In this document: positions 26,001-34,492 of the stretch, piece after piece
How the letters are laid out: each line of letters begins with the position of its first letter
Position numbering within the stretch: the first letter of the stretch is position 1
Assembly: GCA_017848855.1 (NCBI GenBank)
Contig: JAFIHF010000022.1
Location: forward strand, 95,109-159,108
From: Rhodanobacter denitrificans
GTDB lineage: Bacteria > Pseudomonadota > Gammaproteobacteria > Xanthomonadales > Rhodanobacteraceae
Direction: 5' to 3'
DNA: 64,000 nt
The notes under the pieces: model-generated
Database searches by the model: none
Told to the model about the DNA's origin: nothing
The model's input: only the letters and a program-made list of their open reading frames with translations
Made by a program: the position numbers and the translations under genes

Positions 26001-26213
26001 ATGCTGCGCCTGCGCCCGATCACGATGACCGCGCTGGTGGCCGCGCTGGGCCTGCTGCCCGCGGCGATCGCCACCGGCGTGGGCACCGATTCGCAGCGGC
26101 CGTTCGCGCTGGTGATCGTGGCCGGTATGCTCTCGCGCCTCTTGATCGGCGTGTTCCTGATGCCGGTGCTGTACGGCCTGGTGGCGCGCGCGGACGACCG
26201 CCTGCAGGTGTAG
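23094..26213 (+). CDS. Heavy-metal efflux RND pump (CzcA family)
   Basis: 1039 residues, 12 membrane helices, two large periplasmic loops. Proton-driven metal export. Helix 4 reads GAVDFGILVDGAIFMVEN: two Asp and one Glu in the D-x5-D-x6-E pattern of divalent-cation exporters (Czc/Cnr type), unlike the CusA monovalent signature. The periplasmic entry lacks the Met triad that would suggest Cu(I)/Ag(I), as far as can be read. Zinc, cobalt, nickel or cadmium is the likely substrate. Ends 9 nt from the convergent tadA stop. Confidence 0.9.
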   Translation: MNELTPPPGARPASLINRVVAFALEQRLLIVLLTAIVAGAGIWALKRLPMDAYPDLSPPMVEIITQWPGHSAEEVERLITVPVELGMNGIPNLSVKRSISLYGLSDVTLTFNDGTDNYWARQRVFNRLPGIALPGGVAPSLSPLSSPSGLIYRYVLQSTDRSPMELKTLQDWVIAPQYRSVPGVADDSAFGGGNMQYQVLLDPAKIAAQGLSVAQVQAAIAANNGNAGGGFYTQGGQFYYVRGLGRIKTLEDIGHIVLAVHNGTPVLVQDVGKVQIGIAPRLGEFGYMGQDDAVEGVILMLTGQKTQDVLKRVEAKTRELNAHVLPPDVKIHPFYDLSDLIVQTTHVVERNLLLGMALVVLVLIFFLYDVRAGLIVAVTIPLALLFAFVCIQLQGASANLLSIGAVDFGILVDGAIFMVENIFRELAKRHGSDYDIRDVIRSAASEVDRPLVYAVAVIVASFLPIYVLSGPSGTLFKPMADTMIFALVGSLLVTLTLLPVLCALFMRKGVRERRNAAFEWLQARYAAWLDRCTARRWRTVAIPAILLALSLLLVPRIGAEFMPHLDEGALWVRATLPYTISYEESARITPKIRAILRSFPVVTTVTSELGRPDDGTDSTGFFNVEFFVGLKPYAEWGGQYKDKQALIAAIDRKLQAFPGIAFNYTQPAEDAVDEAETGLKSSLAVKVYGPDLKTLQDKGKAIKQAMQQVRGITDVTLVHELGQPNLAISIDRAAIARYGLNVADVNGMIEAAIGGDVATQVVQGEKQFDLVVRLERPYRDNPQAIGDIPLLTPGGQQVPLKELAGIKVENGASFIYREDNSRYIGVQFAVSGRDLASTVGDAIKQVAQKVKLPQGYRLDWGGEYKEYTASRAQMNVILPLTLLAIFGLLFVLYGNFKFPFITVLGVLLSSPVGAIFALWATGTAFSVSSGIGFIVLFGVSVLTSVVYISCANELRLGGMGIAEATRQAAMLRLRPITMTALVAALGLLPAAIATGVGTDSQRPFALVIVAGMLSRLLIGVFLMPVLYGLVARADDRLQV

Positions 26214-26222
26214 CGGCCCGCC

Positions 26223-26874
<652 letters not shown>

Positions 26875-27752
26875 GCTCGTCATCCCGGCGAGGCGCTTTT
26901 CAACAGCCGAAGGCTGGTCGAGCTCACTGCTGTCCGGAATATTTCGCCGGTGATCTGTTCCCCTCTCCCTCCGGGACGGGTGCTCGCGAGAACCATTCGA
27001 TTCCGCACCTTGGCTCGCCTGCGACGGGTTTTCGCTCGGGTGCTTTCGCAAGTTTCAAAGCGGTTTCGGTCGCCTGCCGGCGCCCGAGTTACTTCTCTTT
27101 GCTGGCCCAAAGAGAAGTAACCAAGAGAAATGGCCTGGTTCAATCCGCCGACCCTACAAGCTCGCCATGTCGAGGGGGTTGGATCAACGTTCATCGACAC
27201 GTCGCCCTACAGCGGCCACCCCGCGACGTATCTGGAAACTGAGGGGCCGAATCTTGCAGCGCATCGCTCTGCTTTGGCTTTGGCTTTGGCTTTGGCTGTT
27301 GCTTCTGCGCGCTGGGAGCGCGCTGCTTTTCCCGGGGGCCCCTCGGCGGCGGTGAGGCGGGGACGAGGAGGCCGCGCAGCGGGCGAGGCCATGGATGGAC
27401 TCGCCTTTTCGCGCGGGCAGGAGCCCGCTCGAAAAGCCCGGCCCCGCCTCACGGACTTTCCGTCCATGAATGGACGGAAAGCGTCGCCGCGGGGTGTCGT
27501 TTTCTCTTGGCTACTTCTCTTTTGGACAAGCAAAAGAGAAGTAGTTCGGGCGCCGGCAGGCGCGCGAAACCGCTTTGTCGCTCGCGATAACGCAGAAGCA
27601 AGAGCCCCACCCCAACCCTCTCCCGAAGGGAGAGGAATTCACCAATCAGCACCTTCCCGAATTCGAGTCGCTCGGCTTCGTCGTTCAAAGCGAGAGCCTG
27701 CGGTACTTGGAGCCTGCAAACTGGAACATCGAATATTCCGGACACCAGTGAG
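26875..27752. repeat. Composite intergenic repeat, copy B (right end truncated)
   Basis: Second copy of the element at 2586-3592, same orientation. The left terminal repeat is present (26875-26904, two changes); the right end stops at GGACACCAGTGAGC, so about 35 bp of the right terminal repeat is lost. The 43-nt invariant core is at 27119-27161. Hairpins: 27088-27121 (14-bp arms, loop CTGGCC), 27382-27405, a CTTTCCGTCCAT stem near 27464-27490, and 27511-27544 (14-bp arms, loop GACAAG). A tandem GCTTTG x4 run lies at 27271-27294. It lies 37 nt beyond the 3' end of the ABC efflux operon. Confidence 0.85.
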
Positions 27753-27789
27753 CGAAAGCCGGGAGCAGTGCCTGTGGGCCGTCGCCCGC

Positions 27790-28944
27790 TCAGGAAAACT
27801 GCCGACGGAAGCGCGCCAGCCCGGCGCCGAACGCGAGCGCGCCGAGCAGCGTCATCGCCAGCAGCGGCGGCGCCAGTTCGGCCAGCGTCATGCCCTTGAG
27901 CAGCACGCCGAAGCCGGCGTCGATGTAGTAGTGCATCGGCGACACCGCCATCAGCGCGCGCACCGGCGGCGCCAGCGCCTCGGGCGGCGTCCACATGCCG
28001 GACAGGAACATCATCGGCGCCAGCACCATGATCGCGAGCATGCCGACCTGCGCCATGTTGCGCGCAATGGTCGCCAGCAGCAGGCCGATGCCGGAGGTGG
28101 TGAACACGTACAGCGCGCTGATCGCGTAGAACAGCGGCAGGCTGCCGCGGATCGGCACGTCGAACACGCCGCGCAGCACCACCGCGAGCGCCAGCGTGAC
28201 GCCGGCCAGGATCACCAGGGTCATCGCCAGCACCTTGGGCAGCAGGATCTCCAGCGGGCGCAGCGGCGACACCAGCAGCTGCTCGATCGTGCCGCGCTCC
28301 TTCTCGCGCACCGCGGCCACCGCCGGCAGGATGATCGCGAACACGGTGACCAGCATCAGCAGCTCGGCGATGCCCATGAACCACGCCTCGTTCTGGTTCG
28401 GGTTGAACAGCGCGCGCTGGGCGTTGTCCACGCGCGGCAGGCCCGCGCCGGCACCAGCCGCGGCCAGCCGCGCGGCGCTCTGTTCGAGGTTGTAGCGGCC
28501 GACGATCTCGGCCGCGTGGCTGCCGGCGAGCAGGCCGAGCACGCTGTTGCTGCTGTCGACCAGGTACTGCACGTCGGCCGGCCGGCCGGCGCCGAGGTCG
28601 GCCTGGAAGCGCGGCGGGATCTGCATCACCACCATGCTGCGGCCGGTGTCGAGCTGCCGCTGCGCGGCGCGCGGGTCGGCCGGCGCCGGCACGCGCCGGA
28701 ACTGCGGCGGCTGGAAGCGGCTGGCCAGCTCGCGCGAGGCCTGGCTCATGTCCTGGTCCATCACCGCGATGGTCGCGTTGTGCAGCGAGAAGCTCAGGCC
28801 CGAGCCGGCCAGGTAGATGTCGACCGTGAACACGTACAGCAGGAACAGGATCAGCACGCGGTCGCGCCAGAGCTGCAGCAGCTCCTTGCGCACCAGTTCG
28901 AGGCCGCGGCCGAGCACGCCGCGCCAGCCGAGCACCGGGTTCAT
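27790..28944 (-). CDS. ABC-2 type permease (YhhJ-like), second
   Basis: 384 residues. One N-terminal helix (about 25-45), a large extracytoplasmic domain (about 50-180) and five C-terminal helices with VREKERGTIEQLLVSPLRPLEILLPK, the ABC-2 coupling segment. Same length and design as its partner permease, suggesting a heterodimeric channel. ATGA overlap with the upstream permease; last gene of the operon. Confidence 0.88.
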   Translation of the reverse strand: MNPVLGWRGVLGRGLELVRKELLQLWRDRVLILFLLYVFTVDIYLAGSGLSFSLHNATIAVMDQDMSQASRELASRFQPPQFRRVPAPADPRAAQRQLDTGRSMVVMQIPPRFQADLGAGRPADVQYLVDSSNSVLGLLAGSHAAEIVGRYNLEQSAARLAAAGAGAGLPRVDNAQRALFNPNQNEAWFMGIAELLMLVTVFAIILPAVAAVREKERGTIEQLLVSPLRPLEILLPKVLAMTLVILAGVTLALAVVLRGVFDVPIRGSLPLFYAISALYVFTTSGIGLLLATIARNMAQVGMLAIMVLAPMMFLSGMWTPPEALAPPVRALMAVSPMHYYIDAGFGVLLKGMTLAELAPPLLAMTLLGALAFGAGLARFRRQFS

Positions 28945-30095
28945 GCGCGCGGCCTCTTGGAGAACAGCAGGTAGCCCACCGTCATCAGCAGCGCCGCGTA
29001 GGCCGCCAGCACCAGCAGGTTCGGCCACAGCACCGGCCAGCCGACGCCCTTCAGGAACGAGCCGGTGGCGACCTGCGCGTAGTACATCGCCGGCAGCAGG
29101 TGGGCGACGCCGGCGGCGGCCGGCGACAGCGATTCGATCGGGATGATCGCGCCCGAATACAGCGCGGCGGGGACCACGGTGACGATCGCCACCACCACCA
29201 TCGCCGCGGTCTGCGTGCGCACCAGCACCGAGATGACCAGGCCGATGCCGGTGGTGCACGCCACGTACATCGCGGTGGCCAGCGCGAAGCACAGCGGATC
29301 GCCCTTGAACGGCGCGCCGAACAGCCAGCGCGCCAGCCCGAACAGCAGCAGCGCGTTGAACAGCGAGATGGCGACGTAGGGCAGCAGCTTGCCGACCAGG
29401 AACTCGGCCTTGCTGACGGTGGAGGCGTAGATGTTGAAGATCGAGCCGCCCTCCTTCTCGCGCACCACGCCGAGCACGGTCAGGAACGGCGGCGCGATCA
29501 TCAGGATCACCATGATCAGCTTCGGCGCCATCGACCACACGCTGCGCAGCGGCTGGTTGTAGAGGTTGCGCGTCTCCAGCCGCACCGGCTGCGCCAGCGC
29601 GGCGAGGCTGCGCTCGTCGGCGCCGGTGGCGGCGCGCGCGCGCTCCAGCGCGAGGTCCGCGGAAGCCTGCGCGTTGATCGCCAGCACGTAGCCGCGCATC
29701 GTCATCGCGCGCACCGGGAAGGTGCCGTCGATCACCGTCTGCACGCGCGCGGCGCGCCCGGCGCCGAGGTCGCGGCCGAAGCCGGGCGGGATCACCAGCA
29801 CCGCGCGCAGCGCGTTGGCGGCGATCAGGCGGTCGATCGCGCCTTCGTCGGCGAGGCGGCCGCGGAAGTCGAAGTAGCGCGAATCGCTGAAGCGGGCGCT
29901 GTAGTCGCGCGAGGCGGGCGTGTCGTCGTGGTCGACCACCGCGAACGGGATGTGCTCCACGTCCAGCGACAGGCCGTAGCCGAACAGCAGCATCAGCACC
30001 ATCGGCACCAGCAGGCACAGCGCCATGAACAGCCGGTCGCGGCGGATCTCCAGCCACTCCTTGCGCGCGACCACCAGCGTGCGGCCGGCCTTCAT
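28941..30095 (-). CDS. ABC-2 type permease, first
   Basis: 384 residues. N-terminal helix LFMALCLLVPMVLMLLFGYG, a periplasmic domain (VVDHDDTPASRDYSARF onward) and five C-terminal helices; the coupling motif is VREKEGGSIFNIYASTVSKAEFL. It resembles the permease half of RbbA in the E. coli yhiI-rbbA-yhhJ export locus, here as a separate gene. ATGA overlap with both neighbours. Confidence 0.88.
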   Translation of the reverse strand: MKAGRTLVVARKEWLEIRRDRLFMALCLLVPMVLMLLFGYGLSLDVEHIPFAVVDHDDTPASRDYSARFSDSRYFDFRGRLADEGAIDRLIAANALRAVLVIPPGFGRDLGAGRAARVQTVIDGTFPVRAMTMRGYVLAINAQASADLALERARAATGADERSLAALAQPVRLETRNLYNQPLRSVWSMAPKLIMVILMIAPPFLTVLGVVREKEGGSIFNIYASTVSKAEFLVGKLLPYVAISLFNALLLFGLARWLFGAPFKGDPLCFALATAMYVACTTGIGLVISVLVRTQTAAMVVVAIVTVVPAALYSGAIIPIESLSPAAAGVAHLLPAMYYAQVATGSFLKGVGWPVLWPNLLVLAAYAALLMTVGYLLFSKRPRA

Positions 30096-32062
30096 CGCGC
30101 CGCCTCCCGCTCGAGTTCGAGCACGCGCTCGACGAACACGTCCTCCATGCTCAGCGGCCGGCGCTGCGGCGGCCCGGCCGCGATGCCGAGCGGCGCGAGC
30201 GCGACGGCGACGCGCGCCGCCAGCGTCGCGCCGTCCGGGTCGAGCAGGTGCACGCTGGTGCCGTACAGGCTGGCGTCGGCGAAGCCGGCGTCGCGCAGCG
30301 CCTCGACGGCCGCCTGCGGCGCGCTGGTGTCGAACGCCCACAGCGCGCCGCGGCGCGCGCCGAGCTCGGCCTTGAGCTGCTCCGGGCTGGCGTCGGCCAC
30401 CACGCGCCCGGCGTACATCAGGCTGATGTGGTCGCACTGCTCGGCCTCGCTCATGTAGTGCGTGGTGATCAGCAGCGCCACGCCCTCGGCGCGCGCGAGG
30501 TGGAACAGGATGTCCCAGAAGCGGCGCCGGCCGACCGGGTCGACGCCGGAGGTCGGCTCGTCGAGGAACACCACCTCCGGCTCGTGCACCAGCGCGCAGG
30601 CCAGCGCCAGGCGCTGGCGCCGGCCCATCGGCAGGTCGCCGGCGAGCATGTCCTCGATGCCCTGGATGTCGCACAGGCGCAGCAGCTCGTGCACGCGCGC
30701 CGCGCGCCGCGCGCGCGGCACGCCGTAGATCGCGGCGAACAGGCGCAGGTTCTCGCGCACGCTCAGGTCCAGGTACAGCGAGAACGCCTGCGACATGTAG
30801 CCGATGCGGCGCTTGATCTGCCCCGGCGCGCGCAGCATGTCGGCGCCGGCCACGCTGCCGCTGCCGGCGGTGGGCGGCTGGATGCCGTTGAGCATCTTGA
30901 TCACCGTGGTCTTGCCGGCGCCGTTGGCGCCGAGCAGGCCGAAGATCTCGCCCGGCTTGACCGTGAAGCTGACCTGGTCGACCGCGCGGAAATCGCCGAA
31001 CTGGCGCACCAGCCCGTGCGCCTCGATCGCGTGGTAGCCGGGCGGCCAAGCGCGCCGCGCGGCCGGCGCGGACGCGGGCAGCGGTGCGGGCGCGCCGGCC
31101 GGCGCGGCGCGCGCGATGAACAGGTCTTCCAGGTCCGGCGCGGCGGTGTCGAGCGCCTCGACGGCGAGCCCGGCGAGCGCCTCGCGCACGCGCGCCTCGG
31201 CGCGGCGCGCGCGCTCGGATGCGGGTTCTTCCGGCGCGGCGTCGACCACCGTGCGCAGCCACGCGCCGCGCAGCATGGTGTCGCGGAAGTGCGCGCCGAG
31301 CCGGCGCTGCGCCTCGACCTGCTCACCGCACCTGACGCTGACCACGGTCGCCGGCAGCGCCGCCAGCAGGCCGGCCGGCGTGCCTTCGGCGAGCACGCGG
31401 CCGCCCAGCATCATCGTCGCGGTGGCGAAGCGCGCCGCCTCGTCCATGTAGGCGGTGCTGACCAGCGCGGTCAGGCCGCGCTCGTCGACCAGCCCGTCGA
31501 GGATCGCCCAGAAGTCACGCCGCGACACCGGGTCCACGCCGGTGGTCGGCTCGTCGAGGATGATCAGCTCGGGCTCGTGGATCAGCGTGCAGACGAGGCC
31601 CAGCTTCTGCTTCATGCCGCCGGAGAGGTTCTTCATCGGCCGCTCGCGGAAGCGTTCCAGCCGCGTCATCGCCAGCAGCTGCCGCTTGCGCGCGGCCAGC
31701 GCCTGCTCGTCCACGCCGCGCAAGCGCGCGAAGAAGTCGATGTTCTCCTCCACCGACAGCTCGGCGTAGAGGTTCTGGCCCAGCCCCTGCGGCATCAGGC
31801 CGATGCGCTGCTTGACGCGCTCGGCGCTGCGCTCGGAGGTCACCGCCTGGCCGAACACCTCGAGCGTGCCGCCGTCGTGCGCGAGCACGCCGGCGACGAT
31901 CTTCATCAGGCTGCTCTTGCCGGCGCCGTCCGGGCCGATCAGGCCGTGCATGCGGCCGCGCCGCACCGCGAGGTCGACGCCGTCGACCGCGGTGGCGGCG
32001 CCGTAGCGCTTGACCAGGCCGCGCAGGTTCACCACGGCCGCGCCGGCGGGCGATCCATCCAT
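30092..32062 (-). CDS. Double ATP-binding ABC protein (RbbA N-terminal-like)
   Basis: 656 residues, two nucleotide-binding domains. NBD1 (about 10-235): Walker A GPDGAGKS, signature LSGGMKQKL, Walker B LIILDEPTTGVDP. NBD2 (about 345-570): Walker A GANGAGKT, a variant signature LPMGRRQRL, Walker B VVFLDEPTSGVDP. The variant second signature recurs in RbbA-like proteins, as I recall, so it is not necessarily inactive. Start placed at the ATG 5 nt after hlyD; upstream GTGs (32071, 32089) are possible. It powers the two permeases downstream. Confidence 0.9.
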   Translation of the reverse strand: MDGSPAGAAVVNLRGLVKRYGAATAVDGVDLAVRRGRMHGLIGPDGAGKSSLMKIVAGVLAHDGGTLEVFGQAVTSERSAERVKQRIGLMPQGLGQNLYAELSVEENIDFFARLRGVDEQALAARKRQLLAMTRLERFRERPMKNLSGGMKQKLGLVCTLIHEPELIILDEPTTGVDPVSRRDFWAILDGLVDERGLTALVSTAYMDEAARFATATMMLGGRVLAEGTPAGLLAALPATVVSVRCGEQVEAQRRLGAHFRDTMLRGAWLRTVVDAAPEEPASERARRAEARVREALAGLAVEALDTAAPDLEDLFIARAAPAGAPAPLPASAPAARRAWPPGYHAIEAHGLVRQFGDFRAVDQVSFTVKPGEIFGLLGANGAGKTTVIKMLNGIQPPTAGSGSVAGADMLRAPGQIKRRIGYMSQAFSLYLDLSVRENLRLFAAIYGVPRARRAARVHELLRLCDIQGIEDMLAGDLPMGRRQRLALACALVHEPEVVFLDEPTSGVDPVGRRRFWDILFHLARAEGVALLITTHYMSEAEQCDHISLMYAGRVVADASPEQLKAELGARRGALWAFDTSAPQAAVEALRDAGFADASLYGTSVHLLDPDGATLAARVAVALAPLGIAAGPPQRRPLSMEDVFVERVLELEREAAR

Positions 32063-32067
32063 CGCCG

Positions 32068-33189
32068 TCACCAGCGCGGCGCGCGCCACGGCACGGAGCC
32101 GTCGTAGCGGATCACCGCGTCGGCCGGGATGCCGGGCGTGAGCACGTGCTCCGGGTTCGCGTCGAGGTAGAGCTTGATGCGGTAGACCTGCTTGACGCGC
32201 TCGTCGCGGGTCTGCACCTCCTTCGGCGTGAACTCGGCGCGGCTGGCGATCGTGTCGAGCGTGGCCGCGAACGCGCGCTGCGGGAACGCATCGACGTAGA
32301 CGCGCGCCGGCAGCCCGCGCTTGAGCTGGCCGATCTCGACCGCCGGCACGAACGCGGTCAGGTACAGGCGGTCGAGATCGACCAGCTCCAGCAGCGGCGC
32401 GCCGGCGGCCATCACCACGCCCGGCTCGGCGATGCGCGTGCTGACGATGCCGGCCACCGGCGCGCGCACGGCGAGGTCGCGGGCGACGCTGTCGACCTCG
32501 GCGAGGCCGGCGCGCGCGCGATCGAGCTCGGCCGCCAGCGACGCCACCTCGTCGCGCTTGCCGCCGATGCGCGCGGGCCCGAGCCGGGCGTTGGCCAGCG
32601 CGCGCTCGGCCACCGCCACGCCGGCCGCGGCCGACACGCGGTCGGCGTGGCGCGCGGCCAGCAGCAGTTCGGCTTCCTCGCGCCGGTGCCGCTCGATCGC
32701 GCCTTCCTGCTCCAGCGCGCGCATGCGCCCGACGTCGCGCAGCGCCTGGTCCTCGGCCGCCTGCGCCTTGCCGCGCAGCGCCTGCGCGTTGGCCACGCCG
32801 GCCTCGGCGCTGGCCACCGCCAGCGGCACTTCCTGCTCGCCGACCGCCAGCGCCGCCTGCGCCGCCTTCAGCCGGGCCTCGAGCGCGGCCACCGCCTGGC
32901 GCGCCTGATCCACCTTGGCGCGCACCTGGTCGTCGTCGAGCGTGGCGAGCACCTCGCCGGCCTGCACCGCCTGCCCTTCGCGCACCAGCACTTCCTGCAC
33001 GCGTCCGGGGATCTTGGCCGCGGCGACGTAGCGGTCGCCCTCGATGCGGCCGTTGGCGAGGATCAGGCCGTCCGGCCAGGCGCGGTAGTGGTTCCAGGCC
33101 AGCACCGCGGCGGCCAGCAGGGCCAGCGCGGCGACGGCGCCGGCGACGAGGCGGCGGCGGGCGGATTGGGAAACGGCAACGGCGGGCAT
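32068..33189 (-). CDS. HlyD-family periplasmic adaptor (YhiI-like)
   Basis: 373 residues. One N-terminal membrane helix (about 13-32), a biotinyl-lipoyl half (IPGRVQEVLVREGQAVQAG), a long coiled-coil hairpin (about 88-225, K/Q/A/E rich) and the second half (VRAPVAGIVSTRIAEPG). Links the ABC-2 permeases to TolC. GAGGAA lies before the ATG; 13 nt after tolC. Confidence 0.92.
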   Translation of the reverse strand: MPAVAVSQSARRRLVAGAVAALALLAAAVLAWNHYRAWPDGLILANGRIEGDRYVAAAKIPGRVQEVLVREGQAVQAGEVLATLDDDQVRAKVDQARQAVAALEARLKAAQAALAVGEQEVPLAVASAEAGVANAQALRGKAQAAEDQALRDVGRMRALEQEGAIERHRREEAELLLAARHADRVSAAAGVAVAERALANARLGPARIGGKRDEVASLAAELDRARAGLAEVDSVARDLAVRAPVAGIVSTRIAEPGVVMAAGAPLLELVDLDRLYLTAFVPAVEIGQLKRGLPARVYVDAFPQRAFAATLDTIASRAEFTPKEVQTRDERVKQVYRIKLYLDANPEHVLTPGIPADAVIRYDGSVPWRAPRW

Positions 33190-33202
33190 CGGGAATTCTT
33201 CC

Positions 33203-34492
33203 TCACAAACGGCCGAGCGCGCGGTCGAGGTCGATCTCGGCGAACGCGGCGTCGTAGCGGGCGATCTGGTAGCGGGTTTCGGCGGCGCTGTTCTCGCGCT
33301 CGGCGTCGAGCACGTCGGCGTTGGTGCCCAGGCCCTCGCGGTAGCGCGAGCGCGCCACGCGCAGGTTCTCGGCGGCGGCGCCGAGCGCGCCGCGCGCCAC
33401 GCCGAGGCGATCGCGCCCGTCGCCCAGCGCCAGCCAGGCGCGGCGCACGTCCAGCTCGATCAGCGAGCGCGCTTCCGCGCCGCGTTCGCGCGCGGCCTCG
33501 GCCTGCTGCGCGTAGCGGCCGGCCTCGGCGCGCGTGCGGCCGCCGTCGAAGAAGGTCCAGTTCAGCGTCGCGCCGACCACCCAGCTGCCCTGGTTGCCGA
33601 GGCGCTCGCTGTCCCAGCGCGCGTAGCCGCCGACCAGCGCCAGGCTGGGCAGGTTCTCGGCGCGCTTGCTCGCGGCGAGGCGGTCGGCGGCGTCGGCGGC
33701 GCGGCCGAGCGCCTTGAGCTCCTCGCGCCGCGCCAGCGCGTCGCGGGTCAGCGCCGCCAGCTCGCCCAGCGCGACCGCCGACGGCTCGCGCTCGGCCAGC
33801 GCGACGGCGGCGTCGAGCGGACGGCCGAGCTGGCGGTTGTAGGCCGCGCGCGCGAGGTCCAGGCGGTTCTCCGCCTGGCGCAGCTGCTGGCCGACGTCGG
33901 CCAGCATCACCTCGACCGCGAGCCGGTCCTTCTTCGGCACGTAGCCCTGGGCGTACAGGTTGCCGACGTCGCGCGCGTGCGCCTGCAGGCTGGCCTGCGC
34001 ATCGCGCGCGACCGCGAGCAGGCGCCCGGCCTTGAGCACGTCGAAATAGCGCTGCGCCACCTGCAGGCGCAGGTCGCGCGCGCTGGAGCCTTCGCGCTGC
34101 GCGGCGGCGTCCGCGCCGGCGCGCGCGGCCTCGATCGCGTTGGCGATGCGGCCGCTGGTGAACAGCGGCATCGTGGCGACGAGGCCGCCGACGCCGAGGT
34201 CGCGGTCGGCGCCGATCGGCAGCCCGAGACCGAACGCGGGCAGCGGCACGATGGTCTGCGGCGGCGTGTCCACGCGCACGCGCGCGGCCTCCAGCTGCAG
34301 CGTGGGCAGGCGCAGCGCCTGCGCGGCGCGCTCGCCCTCGCGCGCGGCCGCGCTGTCGGCGCGCACTGCGGCCAGGCCATGGTCGGCCGCCGCGGCCGCC
34401 TGCCACGCCTGTTCCAGCGTTTCCGCGCCGAACGCCGGCGCGATCATCCCCGCCAGCGCGAGCGCCAGCCACCGCCGCGCCGCGCGCTTCAT
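33203..34492 (-). CDS. TolC-like outer-membrane efflux protein
   Basis: 429 residues with signal peptide MKRAARRWLALALAGMIAPA (cleavage near FGAE). Two OEP repeats; beta-strand segments VATMPLFTSGRI and GATLNWTFFDGGRTRAEAG are the usual paired strands. No lipobox. Its start overlaps the ackA stop (ATGA), directly coupling an efflux channel to a metabolic gene. Confidence 0.9.
   Translation of the reverse strand: MKRAARRWLALALAGMIAPAFGAETLEQAWQAAAAADHGLAAVRADSAAAREGERAAQALRLPTLQLEAARVRVDTPPQTIVPLPAFGLGLPIGADRDLGVGGLVATMPLFTSGRIANAIEAARAGADAAAQREGSSARDLRLQVAQRYFDVLKAGRLLAVARDAQASLQAHARDVGNLYAQGYVPKKDRLAVEVMLADVGQQLRQAENRLDLARAAYNRQLGRPLDAAVALAEREPSAVALGELAALTRDALARREELKALGRAADAADRLAASKRAENLPSLALVGGYARWDSERLGNQGSWVVGATLNWTFFDGGRTRAEAGRYAQQAEAARERGAEARSLIELDVRRAWLALGDGRDRLGVARGALGAAAENLRVARSRYREGLGTNADVLDAERENSAAETRYQIARYDAAFAEIDLDRALGRL

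Noticed and set aside
27207-27533. Minus-strand frames inside the three composite repeats (also 2571-2903, 2981-3436, 26880-27200, 63570-63890)
   Set aside because: Frames in B and C (26880-27200, 63570-63890) translate similarly because the DNA is similar, but copy A breaks that frame. The sequences are full of hairpins and no ribosome site is convincing; treated as non-coding.
30092-32062. Second ATPase domain judged inactive because of the LPMGRRQRL signature
   Set aside because: The same kind of variant signature occurs in RbbA-like double ATPases, and Walker A and B are intact, so inactivity cannot be claimed.
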